From Epinephelus fuscoguttatus (taxonomy: Eukaryota; Chordata; Actinopteri; Perciformes; Serranidae): 64,000 bases of DNA. Positions 1 through 10,249 of this stretch are shown piece after piece; the first letter of the stretch is position 1; each line of letters opens with the position of its first letter. A program made the position numbers and the translations under genes. A model generated the notes under the pieces. The model had not been told where the DNA came from, did not search any database, and was given only the letters and a program-made list of their open reading frames with translations. The stretch lies in the NCBI RefSeq assembly GCF_011397635.1, contig NC_064753.1, positions 28,482,322 to 28,546,321 on the forward strand, in the 5' to 3' direction.

Positions 1-181
1 TAATCTCATTGTATTTTTGAGGACGACCAGTGGAAACGTCTTCTCTGCACCATGTCTCCTGTAAGACAATGATGTCAGAGTCTTTTAACTCTCTAATAAA
101 GTCAGAGTTTCTGCTTTTTAGACCAAAAGCAGAAGTTCTGAGACCTTGAATGTTCCAACATGTTATTGTGAGTGACTTCAT
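1..181 (-). pseudogene. LINE ORF2, N-terminal endonuclease start (partial, runs off window)
   Basis: An ATG at 181-179 opens a frame that stays open for 60 codons to the window edge. It starts MKSLTITCWNIQGLR and later reads SDIIVLQETWCRED. The W-N-I-Q-G-L and I-I-V-L-Q-E-T motifs are the first two conserved blocks of the APE-type endonuclease of non-LTR retrotransposons; the Asn of the first and Glu of the second are expected metal-binding catalytic residues. No stop or frameshift is seen in this part. Whether the rest is intact lies outside the window. Confidence 0.8.
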
Positions 182-479
182 CTGTAATTGTGATCTGTTA
201 AAAAAAGCATAAGATGAACACTGAAAGAAAAGAAAAATCATGTGTAGATAAATAAAAGGAGCGAAATAATATATAAGTGAACTGATAATATGTGGTTTGA
301 AATATTGTTAGGAATTGTTGTTTTCTAACAAACCACTTAAAAAAAAAAAAAAAAATCTAAACATCATGTTTAACAGTTAACTATTATTTGATCATTAAGC
401 TCTCTGCTCTTCTAACAATCAATTTAAAAATCTAAACATCATGTTTAACTATTATTTGCTCATTAAGCTCTGGGCTCTT

Positions 480-1120
480 CTACCACGTCCCTATGAGGCG
501 AGAGCATAGCAAGTTTAACATGTGTTGTATGTCCCTGATGTCACCAGAGGAGGGGGAGGCCGATGCTCCTCTCACAGCTGCAGCGTAGCTCCGTCCGATG
601 TTCTGCTGCTCTTGTAGTCTCGTCTCTGCTGTTGGGAGGAGGGGGTAGGGACCTCCAGGCAGGGTGGTTCTCCGGCTGGGTATTGGAGGTCTGTGTTGGA
701 TCAGCTGTGGTGTAGGCTGCTCGTTGTGATGGTGGTGATGCGGCGGGTGTCGTGGGCCGGCCATTCTCTCTGATGCTCTGGGGTGAGTGTATCGTGGGGG
801 TCTGGGTGGTCTGGAGGGTTGAAGAGATCTTGATGGTCTGCGTGGGATCTGCGCTGTGCGGTTGTTCCTTGGGGTATCTGTAGGGTTCCTGCTGAGGGCA
901 ACGTCTTTCAGGGTCTTGGCAAAGATGGGGACTGCTTCTTTGTGCAAATGGACGTTGTCATAAAGGCAGTCCAGGTCTAGAGTTGGATGTTGAGCCAAGA
1001 AGACGTTGGTTTTGAGTGCGCAGTCCCTGGAGAGGCTGAAGTTCACTCTGTCTATGGTGCGGGGGTGGAAGTCTCTCCTCTGCAGCAGTGTGGAGATGAC
1101 GATCCTGCTGTTGCAAAATG
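480..1120 (-). pseudogene. LINE ORF1, C-terminal SGNH-hydrolase-like part
   Basis: The frame is open on the minus strand from about 1120 to a stop at 480. Its upstream part reads RIVISTLLQRRDFHPRTID, followed by RDCALKTNVFLAQHPTLD and LYDNVHLHKEAVPIF. The D-N-V-H is the expected DxxH block of SGNH/GDSL hydrolases carried by ORF1 of some fish LINEs. After it comes a Pro/Arg/His-rich low-complexity tail with five consecutive His. There is no intron or host-gene structure, so this is transposon sequence rather than a fish gene. Its 5' portion is missing. Confidence 0.7.
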
Positions 1121-1134
1121 TGGTCCAAGTGATT

Positions 1135-1250
1135 CTAAATGCTGTAACATAGGCAGCTGGACTTTCTGTAGCTGAAGGAAATCCATTTGCCTACGTTATA
1201 GAATTTAGAATTACCATGACCTGGATGACTCAGATCTTCACCAGCATGTA
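1135..1250 (-). repeat. Dispersed repeat fragment shared with 14434-14530
   Basis: Read on the minus strand, this piece contains GAGTCATCCAGGTCATGGTA followed by a stretch resembling the plus-strand segment beginning near 14441 (CAGTCATCCAGGTCATGGTA). The two copies stay alignable for about 80 bases. This motif is common in fish genomes; I take it as an old non-LTR or DNA-transposon fragment without naming the family. Confidence 0.55.
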
Positions 1251-1397
1251 GTCCAGGTGACACCTTTTGTAGCGGGGACTACCACAAAGGCAGTTTTGAG
1301 TATATTGACAGGGCCATTTGGCCACTTAACACACCTGGCCCACATTTGTTTTCAGACGTGGGTGGCTGTAGTGCAGCTGGTGTATCTGCAAGATGAT

Positions 1398-1715
1398 TAG
1401 GGATTCACGATATTGGGTTATTTGCTGATATCAGATATGCTGATATATAACAACTTATTTGGCCGATAACAGATACCAATATCGATAGATCCCCACCTAT
1501 TTTGTTGATCATGAAGTCTCTTCTGTAGTGGAAGAAACATCATATTATGCATGCATACTCTTATTGTGGTGGCCCATCAGCAGATGGACACACAGAATTC
1601 AATACTTTTAAATGTATGTAATATTCATTCATTATGCAAAATAAGAAAAGCATGTTGGCCGATTCTGATAATTAATTTTGAAGCCAATATTGGCCGATAT
1701 TATGGTGCATCCCTA
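1398..1715. mobile_element. hAT-like non-autonomous element, 318 bp, perfect 8-bp target duplication
   Basis: The left end reads TAGGGATTCACGATAT and the right end, reverse-complemented, TAGGGATGCACCATAATAT, giving short imperfect inverted repeats. Both sides are flanked by AAGATGAT (1390-1397 and 1716-1723), a perfect 8-bp direct repeat of the length made by hAT transposases. The interior is rich in GATATC/GGCCGATAT motifs and has no coding capacity. The boundaries are read directly; the superfamily follows from duplication length and end sequence. Confidence 0.8.
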
Positions 1716-1723
1716 AAGATGAT

Positions 1724-4700
1724 GTCTTGTTTTTCTGTAATTTTCATTTATTAAATATATTAATTTGCATCAAGTTAAAATTACTCAATGATTTCTTAAA
1801 AAGCTCTTTCATAAAAACATAAGTCAGTAGAGTCCGAGGTACTCAACACCTACAGTAGCAGGGACTCTCTCTCACACATGCTGTCTAATTTAAGACCAGC
1901 TCAACCTCAGAGACTCCTTTCTGTTTACGATTTGCCTTGAATAATTGCAGATGTGCAGTGATGAGAAGAGCCTATATTGTGACTTGATTTCATAGTTTTT
2001 TTAGCCGATTATCCTATATTACTCTTAAACGCCTTTAATCAGTTCTGCGCTTACCTTCAGTGTCGCCCATAGCCATATCTGGGGGTGTTGTCATCTCAAG
2101 TTGGACACAGTGAAGCACTCGACAGATTCAGTGGTACCCTAATAGATTCTTTCTGCATCTATCTGGGTCAGACCCAGTCAATCTATGAGTCCACAGTGGC
2201 ACACAATTACAGTTTTGTTTTCCTGAGTGCACATCTCTCTCTATTTTAAGGGGCCAGTGGCCTCATGTTGACGGAGCAACTAATCCTGAGACTATGTCAA
2301 AACTGGCTGTCAACAAAGAGAAGGCCTCACTCAGAGTAGATGGAGCCTGCTGCCTACTGTTCTACTTATCTCTCTTACTGTCTCTTAGACACACAGGGAG
2401 GGAGGAAGAAAGAGAGACTCCTCACTACTTTTGTGGCAAAGAGGCATCACAACCAGGTTGTCTTTGCAGTTGTCCTTTTTAGTCAGCGTCACAAGCTGCT
2501 GTGATAATTTTCTGAAGTACCCACAGACAGGCAGTCTGAGAACAATCCAAGTGTTTGCCCATTTGTTAGTTTTCTCCCTTGCTTATTAGCACTGTTTTTA
2601 TCTTGGCGCTGGCCTTGGTATTGTACATCTAAAAATACATAATGCTACTGTGGTGTCCAGGCCAAAGTCACTTCTAAAAACAAAGAAATGTCCCCAGAAG
2701 ACATTATGCTACCATATACTGTCAGATTACCACTCAAATCTCTGTGATAACGAAGACAACTGACCCCATCTCCCATCTGTTATCCGTATATGATGCAGAG
2801 CTGCATAATGCATTTTATCTATGTATGTACTTGCCATCACTGCCCAGATATTTATAACCAGACTTATCCTTAATGTCAGAGGCGAGAACTCTCCTCTAGC
2901 AGTCAATGTGATGAATAAACCTTTATACTGTATGGTTCTAGTGCTCTTTAACCAGCCTAATAATAGTGATAATAATTAGCCTAATATCATCCGGATGTGG
3001 ATGTGGATAAACTGTCAAAGATAGATGGCAAAATTCACAAGCTGTGGCAAATTTTATAGTGCAACATTCGCTCAGACTTACTTGCATTTTTTAATTATCA
3101 AATCAAAAGCATTTGCAGAGCACTTCTGCTCAACAGCCAGGTGTTTTTCATATGTGCCTGAAATGAACAGATGGTCACGTTGCTTGAAAAATAACAACAA
3201 TATGGCAAAGAGTCAACAGATACTGCACTTGCTGCATCTCTGCATGCTTGAACTCCCCAGAGAGACACAGCACATTTATTGTTAACGTCAAAGTGCCTGC
3301 TGATTCCCACCATTGCAGGGCGATAAATCAATCCCCACTGGATTAAAGTGCCCTTTGTGTATATCGAGAACTCAGCACCTTAATAACACAGGAGATAAAA
3401 TATTATATTCAGCATTCACAGGAGCCTATCTCATATTGATCAAAGTGTCTGGTTTAGGAAACATCATATCAGATGGCTGAGAAATAGAGTTATGGTGTGG
3501 GTCTGCTGAAAGTATGCTTTGATACTAATGTGGGGAGTAACTTAATGGAGTGCACTCTGGACTAATATGGGTGTGTGTGCCCTGGTGTTTGTGACTCTGA
3601 AATGTACTGGAAATGTGTAGTTGACCATATATCATCCCCACAGTTCCTTTGGACAGTAAGGATCATCATTCATCATTTCCCATCCACTCTGTGAATCCCA
3701 CAGGAGGCCATTACCCAACCACTCACATAGCCTATCTCAGACCGAGCTCTCTATACTCTGCTGACTTTATCTTGTCTTTTTTTGGCTTTTCTCAGACACG
3801 TCACTGCAGTTAATGGCCGAGCCCCCAGGTTGGCTCTTTGTCAATGTCATATCAGAGAGAGAGGTCAACAGCACCAGAGAAAGTCATTTGCACAAAACAA
3901 AGATAGCGATGACAGAGAGAGGGGATAAGTAAAGAAACTCACTCTTTCCCAAGCAAGGACTGGACTGCTGCTTTAAAAGAGGCGTGTCTCCTCTTCTCAT
4001 CTTTCAAAGTGGCCAGGGCCTGAAGGAGAGTGAAGATGAAAATGAAGGAAGTGCACTCATCCATGAATGCGAAGCAGCCTCCTTCACAGCAATTCTCTAA
4101 TATTCCTCAGATACATCTCTAGTTCGTCTAGATGTGTAGCTGTGTAGTTGTTTGATTTGGATACACATAGATCAGTTACAGTTACAAAGTCTCACATGCA
4201 TCATAGTAAGACAGATTTTTTTTGAAAGGAGATTTTAAAACAAGATACATTAGGTGATGTTTGCCTCCCCTTGACAAATATCGGTGGTCATCATCACTGC
4301 TATATGTCAAATAAGCACACTCACCTCCTTGGGCTCTGCCGTCTCTGAAGTGTATACAAACTGTGCACAAGTTCCCTCAGAGAAACATCTAAGTCATGCT
4401 CTGCTCTTGTTGTGGCTAGAGTAGATCATATCTCATCCACCACCCTGCAGTGCTCATCACTCCATCCTTAACTCTTTCACTGCTGCAGCGTAGCACAAGG
4501 GCATCAGCCGAGCACATGCAGAAGTCAGACGTCATGCTCATTTGTACTGCGTCATAATGTTTTCAGGCAGTATTAATGGATATAGTAGGAATTCTCTCAA
4601 AATGGATCAACATTTAAAACACCAGTGTGTTTTCTCTTGTCTTTCTTAGAGACTAATCATGTCCTCTTGTGGATGTTTCGGTCATTTTCAGGATATTTTG

Positions 4701-7700
4701 CTCAGACATGACAGGAGCAGAGTAGCAAGTAATAACAGCAATGTAAGAGAGCTCTTTTTATGAGATAAACACTAAATGTACAAATAATATTTGTACATTT
4801 TCACTTGGGAGACTAATGTATTTCAAAGCCTAAATCCCCTGCTCTTGCTTCTGTCTCTTTAACTACAGTCCTGCATCAAAGATAAAGACTATTACAGCAC
4901 AATCACCTGGACTTACCTCATCACTGCATGTCATGACAAGGTAATTGTCTATTATTGCATGTATTTTGTGTATGATGCAAAGAAACTAAAAGCTGTCTGT
5001 ACCACGGGTAACATCAATCTCTAAGTACGAAGTCACAGACAGATCAAAGGACTTTCTCTGACACCTTTGCAGCGCAGATTAAGCAGTCTTGCAGTACAGT
5101 ATAGCACAGGAAAACTCCTCACACAGTCTAGAGGAAGGCCCAGATTTACTTCTGTGGCCATAAGCAGTCCACAGTCCCTGATTTAGCCTAAGGGTGTTTG
5201 AGATTACGAGGTTAATCCTCTCTGCTCAGGTTAACAGGTTACTTTTAGAGTTGGGTATTGAGGACTGATTCTTAGCACTGGGCCTGTATCATTTTGATTG
5301 ACAGCAGTATTGTCAGAGTGATTATTCATCTGTCTCCTCACCTCACGTCAATAGTGACATAACAGTGTGTCAGTGAGCAGTGCCACAAACAGTGTAAGTT
5401 GGTGATCTTATTATTACCTCAGACGGTCCTTTTTCGCTCAGTTGCAAGAATGAATGAATGAAATTTTGTTGTTGTATCATGTTAACAGTTATGTCCATCT
5501 ATGTGGGCTTACAAGACACCATAAAATCAAAATAAGCCAGGACCAGAGTCTAGTGTACATATTTTCAGACAACATTAAAAGAAAAGAAAATTCCTGCAAA
5601 AAGCATTTTGGAAACAATTTGCAAAAATCGGTATCGTATCGTCCAGGTGAAAAGAGCAGGTCCCAGAATAATACTCTCCATGGCTGTCTGAACACAGCTG
5701 TGGAAAAAATAAAACACTTGGAGCTTAGCATACCGTAAATACTGGAAAGTGTTTTTTTTTTTTTTTTTGACCAGCTGACCTACACTGAGCAGTTTCTTGA
5801 TGCAGTCATCACGTCAGTGGCGTCACCAGCTGATTGGCTTACTGAAGCAGCAACAGTGGTGCACAGTTAGAGAGTACATGGAGTGTGCCAGATCTAAATC
5901 CATTCAGTCTATAATTTGCTGAATGCTTTTATCGTGGTGAGTAACACGTAATGTTTTTCTTTTACCATGAGGGTTTTGTGGAGAAGCTAAATTCCCATTC
6001 AACATGTAGACACGTGTAACATACGAGCCACTAGATGGCACAATTGCTTTGTTTTACAATATTTGCTGACTGCCTCAGGCCATTCAGTCATTTGAATTGT
6101 ATTTTAAAAAATAAAAAATACAATTTAAGAAAGACTGAAGCACCCAAATCAAATCTTGTATTGAACATTGTAGGCTATGTTTCTAAGTATAAATCCCTCC
6201 TTGCAAAAGAACAGGTTGTGAGCAATCACAGCAGTAAAGCAGGAGCATGGTGTTAACTATCTGTGTTGGGCTTTTGATTAATCACCTCTACAACCTATGA
6301 AGGCGAAAAACTGCCTGTACTCAGAGTGCATAATGATTTACTTACAGTATTCAAGTAAGATTGAAGATTGATTTCTCACCTATTGCTGTTCTTATGGGGC
6401 TTCTTATAAAAATGACTTTGCTTGATTGTAGCTGTCTGATGTTATTGACTGGATCATACAACTACAAACAAATTTTGCAGTTCTACCCACCTAATCTCAC
6501 TAGATGGCAACAGAGAACATGAAATGAAAGTTTTGACCCTCACTTTGTTTCTATATGACCTGCTCACAGTCATACTACAAAGCTCTAAGGAGCTGTAACT
6601 GGCTTTTCCAGTGAATTCAAACAAAAGTAGAAACTGTCTCTTGCCAACATTTTTCCAGTAACTTATGATCACATCTTTAATCAAAATATAGTGTTATGGG
6701 GTCTGTAAAAACTCACAAGCACATCTTTCATTTCTTTCATGTTTACGTAAAAATATTCATTTAGTTTGCACAGGAGAAGCTGATAGTCAAGCTGTTAATG
6801 AGCCCAGGGGACACTAAACAAGTGGCAATGAATATCTTGCTCTAATTATCCAGTTAGTTTGACTTTATGCCATCCAATAAATTCCTGATTTGAACTACTG
6901 TAGTGAATCTGTGTGTGTGATGTATAAATTAAATTGTGAATTTCTGCAATAGGGACCGAGCAAAGCTTGAGGATAAGATGCCATGTCTGGACTATCCTCA
7001 GTGGGTCCTCATGTTCCATCACTCTGTGCTGTGTTCACCCTATGTTCCCCCTGCTACTACCAAAGAGGCAAGTGCACATGATGTACCCTTTGCATTGTAG
7101 GCCTGGTCCAAATAAAAGAGAGTGAAGGAGTACAGCCAAAAGCGAAATCTGCAATATATGTCTTTGGCAGTGCAGTGTGAACTCTCAAAAAATGTGATGG
7201 GGGAGGGGGGGGGGGGGGTGAAAATGTGTCAGGTTTAGAGGTCTGCAGCCTTTCACTGCTGCTGAGTCTCAGGGGTCTGCTTGAATGTAAGGGTCATGAT
7301 CAGTGCTTTCTTGGAGCAGTTCTTCCGATGCTCTCTCAAGAATGTTAGACCGGAACCCCCTGCATCGGCCCTCTCGTGTCCCAACCGTCTACCATTGAAT
7401 GCAGATGGAGCTAAAGCCTCAGCCTCCTCTGATGGCTTTAGGGCTGCTCTGTGGTGTGGGGTGAGCCAACAAATATGAGCTGAACCAAGCAGGAATGCGC
7501 CTGGCACCCTGTCTGCCCTTTTTCTGAGGGGAAAGGGGGGCGTCATAACAGGGGGAATGTAGTAAGAGGAGGGGAGGCTCTAATGAGACCCTGTAATCAC
7601 TTAACAGAGACCAGGTGCTCTGTGTCTTGCTGTAGCAGTGCGCTTCAGACAATAGAATGCCACTTTCAATTTACAAGAGTCATGAGCAAAGGAGGTCTGG
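1724..7700. other. Gene-free region downstream of adm
   Basis: About 6 kb of AT-rich sequence with only short chance frames on both strands. I see no frame flanked by convincing splice sites and no recognisable protein family. It contains a pure T run at about 5750-5768 and a 14-G run at 7205-7218. In human, AMPD3 follows ADM on this side, but no AMPD3-like exon is visible here. Confidence 0.5.
7205..7218. repeat. Poly(G) run, 14 bases
   Basis: Fourteen consecutive G follow GGGA at 7201. It is a homopolymer likely to be length-variable and error-prone in sequencing. Confidence 0.9.
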
Positions 7701-7704
7701 ACGA

Positions 7705-8653
7705 CGGTCTAGATTTTGTATGCAAAATGTTTATTGAATAACAATGTAATTGCTTTGAAGCAAATAAAATAGAACACATTTACAAATATATAATATACAT
7801 ATAAAACACATATCCTATTACCACAGTTTGCAAAAGAATAATGACACTTAGCTACAATGCCCATATATATATTTCTTCCTGTACAAAAATAGTTCTATCT
7901 GCATAAGTACTTTAATGTAACCTCTATATAATATTTAAATAAAGGAATTCATATATACATATACCTGCAATAAAAACAAATATAGATTGCACATGTTTTT
8001 GTACAAACAACAACAATTTCAAGTATATTTCAATCCATTGTGGACTGGCACATATCTCACAGAATCCCTTATACAGTGTCCAAAACTTGATATAAACTGA
8101 GAGCTTCAGAGCTCTGTAGCCTATCTTCCTGTTTGGCATTGTGATGAAGATGTCTTTTCCTGATGATTCATTCGACTTTAAGTCCAAATGGAAAAGTGCA
8201 GACAAGTACTGACAGTTTGGAACATGGTGGTATAATCCTTAGAGGATAGCACTTATCAAAGTCCTGGCCTTGAGGAAGAAATGTGTAAAGTCCCAGAATG
8301 TTAGAAGAGAGTTCCCTCTTTAAGCCAGAGGATGTGTCCACTTTGCCAGCTAATAGCACTCTTCCTTTCCCCCTGCCAAGCAGAGAGCAGCACCTGTAGT
8401 TCTCTCCACGCCGTGCCATCCAGTGTCTGTGCGCCAGCTGCAGTTGTTTGCACGCTCGGCATCGCTGAGCTGCAAGATTCAGCCTCTCGAGAAACTCAGT
8501 GCAGCCAGTCTTGCTCTGACTCAGTTCTCATGCCTAGAAAAAAATGTGCCGGGAAATACTTGGCAGAAGTCTGAGGCATTTTGAGAATTTTAGAACAGAG
8601 AGAGGACACTAACTCCCTCGCTTTTGTTCCCAACTCTTCTTGCAAAATCCCGC
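7705..8653 (-). other. adm: adm 3' UTR, AU-rich
   Basis: This is the sequence between the adm stop codon and the poly(A) signal. The part at about 7720-8000 is very AU-rich and contains AUUUA-type motifs on the mRNA strand (for example around 7930-7940), as expected for a short-lived, inducible messenger; adrenomedullin mRNA in mammals has such elements. There is no other gene in this stretch. The 3' limit is inferred from the signal at 7730-7735. Confidence 0.65.
7730..7735 (-). terminator. adm: adm polyadenylation signal AATAAA
   Basis: TTTATT on the plus strand is AATAAA on the gene strand. It lies about 920 bases past the stop codon, at the end of the AU-rich 3' UTR. Cleavage is expected some 10-30 bases further, around 7700-7720. 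Other AT-rich hexamers in the UTR could serve as earlier sites. Confidence 0.6.
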
Positions 8654-8957
8654 TCATGTCCGTCTGAGGAGAGCCTCAAGCTTGTGAACTTGTGACTCAT
8701 TTATGCTCCACACGGGCCTCAGCCTGCCCTGCTCTAGCCTCAGTGTGACTCTGTGCGCTGGGAGAGACCGACGCCTCCGGCCGTATCCCTGAGGGCTGAT
8801 CTTGTCAACAGGGGCGCTCCCGATCTTCAACTTGTTGTTGAGCTGGTGCAGGCGGTGTGCGAGGTCATGCACTGTGCAGGTGCCCAGCGAACAACCTTGT
8901 CTTCTTGACTGGTTGGCTGAGTTTTTAGACCTCTTGGTTCGGACATTGGTGTGAGTG
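8654..8957 (-). CDS. adm: adm coding exon 4 (mature peptide)
   Basis: It starts after a pyrimidine-rich acceptor (CTCCCTCTGTCCTCCAG) and ends with TGA at 8656-8654, 304 coding bases, entered in phase 2. It encodes residues 74 (split)-174: the TKR cleavage site, the whole mature peptide with its disulfide ring, the Gly-Arg4 amidation and cleavage site, and a C-terminal propeptide of about 37 residues ending in LEALLRRT that shows little conservation. Confidence 0.93.
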
Positions 8958-9463
8958 CTGGAGGACAGAGGGAGAGAGGAGAGAACATTAATCCATGGTG
9001 TTCACTGCTTAGTTGTTAATTGCTGAGAATTCTCTGCTTAGATTTTGTATTCCTTTTTAATGACTAGCAGAATGTTATGATTGCATGGATAGTGTCTTAC
9101 CTGGAATGTGGCAGCAAAGTATCCCTGATATCTTCTGGTCTGACAAAGCTGTCAGACTCTGCTGTCCTCTGTACTGATACACTGTCAAGATCCCTTCTCA
9201 GTCTGCTCCCTAGCCATATGCTTAGCCTGGAAGAGGAAAAAAAAAAGTCCATTAGTCTTAGGAAGATTATTCAATAGACAGGCAACAGCTGTCCCTCACT
9301 TGCCAGACAGTCACATGTTATATCAAACGAAAATGATTATTGAATGAATTACTCTTCAGGTAACTCACCTTTTTCTCAACTCCGGGTTCACTTCAAGTTC
9401 CACACAGTGTGCTACTGTCGCCAGTAGACAGCAGGAGAGGAAGGACTGGAAGATCAATTGCAT
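8654..9463 (-). CDS. adm: Adrenomedullin preproprotein (three coding exons, 174 aa)
   Basis: Joined exons 9463-9369, 9226-9101 and 8957-8654 give a 174-residue preprohormone (human 185). Residues 1 to about 20 form a signal peptide (MQLIFQSFLSCCLLATVAHC). Residues about 22-43 correspond to the PAMP region. A dibasic site TKR (81-83) precedes mature adrenomedullin at 84-132, which has the ring C96-SLGT-C101 and ends SKISPQGY-like as VDKISPQGY (124-132), followed by Gly133 as amide donor and Arg134-137 as processing site. The peptide is secreted and signals through the calcitonin receptor-like receptor with RAMPs, causing vasodilation. All introns have GT/AG borders, and the three-intron layout with a non-coding first exon matches vertebrate ADM. 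The gene is divergent from sbf2, as in human. The start is the first ATG of the transcript. I judge it adrenomedullin 1 (adm/adma), not adm2, from the PAMP region and the QGYGRRRR site. Confidence 0.95.
9101..9226 (-). CDS. adm: adm coding exon 3 (PAMP C-terminal part and mid-propeptide)
   Basis: 126 bases between acceptor CTCTTCCAG and donor GTAAGA, phase 2 at both ends. It encodes residues 32 (split)-74: LSIWLGSRLRRDLDS, then an acidic linker with VRPEDIRD, which parallels the human IRPQDMKG segment. Where human PAMP ends ALSR-GKR (Gly is the amide donor), the fish sequence reads LGSR-LRR, so the glycine directly before the dibasic pair is replaced by Leu. Confidence 0.92.
9369..9463 (-). 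CDS. adm: adm coding exon 2 (signal peptide and PAMP start)
   Basis: The exon begins at 9471 after acceptor CTCCACAG; the ATG follows 8 bases later (9463-9461). The donor is GTGAGT after 9369. It encodes residues 1-31 plus two bases of codon 32: a hydrophobic signal peptide and ELEVNPELRKR. Exon 1 contains no ATG, so this is the first start codon of the mRNA. Confidence 0.93.
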
Positions 9464-9896
9464 TTTGACTCCTGTGGAGAGAAGGGAAGACACTTATTAG
9501 TTACTTATTTATGCTATAAATTGATATTTAACTCAGTGAATTCCCTACTGTCCCTCAATGCATGTAAAACTTTTTCCTGCTCCCCTGAATGCCACACTGG
9601 CACTTGCTTACACAAGAGTCCAAAAGCCAAGTTATTTGCACTTATCATTCATTTATTTAAAAAGTTAAGCTAAGGTCAGATTTGCTCGGTTAAGTAAACC
9701 TGCAACCATGCTTTGGGCCCCTGGCCAATAATGTGAAGGACAGTCTACCAATGAGGAGTCCAAAATAGGCTCAGCTTAAAAACTAAAGTGCTCTTCAACC
9801 CAGTTACCTTATCAAATAAAACAAGAAAATCAATTGCAACCATTAGATGCACTGCCTCCAGCAGAGGCTTTACACCTTGAAGGCAATTCCCTAACA

Positions 9897-9897
<1 letters not shown>

Positions 9898-9934
<37 letters not shown>
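9898..9934. repeat. (CA)n microsatellite in adm intron 1
   Basis: A pure dinucleotide run of about 18 units inside the 613-bp first intron of adm (9472-10084). It is likely polymorphic. Confidence 0.95.
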
Positions 9935-9936
<2 letters not shown>

Positions 9937-10084
9937 TTAAGAGCTGAACAGCTTATATAACCAGACAGATAACCTGTCCTTGTCTCTACACTTGTGCCCC
10001 GACCTCAAAAAAGCAAGGATAGAGCCATCAGCTGGCAGCACAGCAAATCACAGCAATATCTGCTTTAAAATAAAGTGCACATAC

Positions 10085-10213
10085 CTGTAATTCTCTGGTA
10101 ATTCAGTTGGATGAAAAAAAAGTTCTTGTTGTAGAGTCAGCTGTAAAAGAGTACTCCACAGGTTTCTTGAAATTGCCACTAGTTCTGTAAGGCAGCTGTG
10201 TCACTCTGCTAAT
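10085..10213 (-). other. adm: adm non-coding exon 1 (5' UTR)
   Basis: It ends at a consensus donor (ATTACAG|GTATGT at 10085/10084) and starts about 27-30 bases downstream of the TATA box. It contains no ATG on the gene strand. The exact transcription start is inferred. Confidence 0.6.
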
Positions 10214-10239
10214 AGCTCCTACACACCAGACTGGGAGCA

Positions 10240-10245
10240 TTTATA
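10240..10245 (-). promoter_or_regulatory. adm: TATA box of adm
   Basis: The gene strand reads CCTGTATAAATGCTCCC; TATAAA lies at 10245-10240. The distance to the inferred start of exon 1 and to its splice donor fits a core promoter. Vertebrate adrenomedullin genes are TATA-driven and inducible. I saw no clear hypoxia element (RCGTG) in the adjacent 250 bases. Confidence 0.65.
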
Positions 10246-10249
10246 CAGG

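Larger units (their letters stand above)
1..1120 (-). mobile_element. Non-LTR retrotransposon (CR1/L2-like), ORF1 3' part and ORF2 5' end
   Basis: Read on the minus strand, this segment has an ORF1-like frame ending near 480, a spacer of about 300 bases, and a second frame that starts at 181 and runs off the left edge. The second frame begins like the apurinic endonuclease domain of LINE ORF2; the first ends in an SGNH-hydrolase (esterase)-like block. An esterase-type ORF1 ahead of an endonuclease/reverse-transcriptase ORF2 is known for CR1/L2-group elements of fish; the clade assignment here is inference. The element is cut by the window edge and its 5' end is lost near 1120, where similarity stops and another repeat fragment begins. 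Confidence 0.75.

Noticed and set aside
480..1046. 188-codon minus-strand open frame as a host gene
   Set aside because: It is the end of a LINE ORF1: SGNH-type block followed by low-complexity tail, directly ahead of an endonuclease-type ORF2, with no splice structure.
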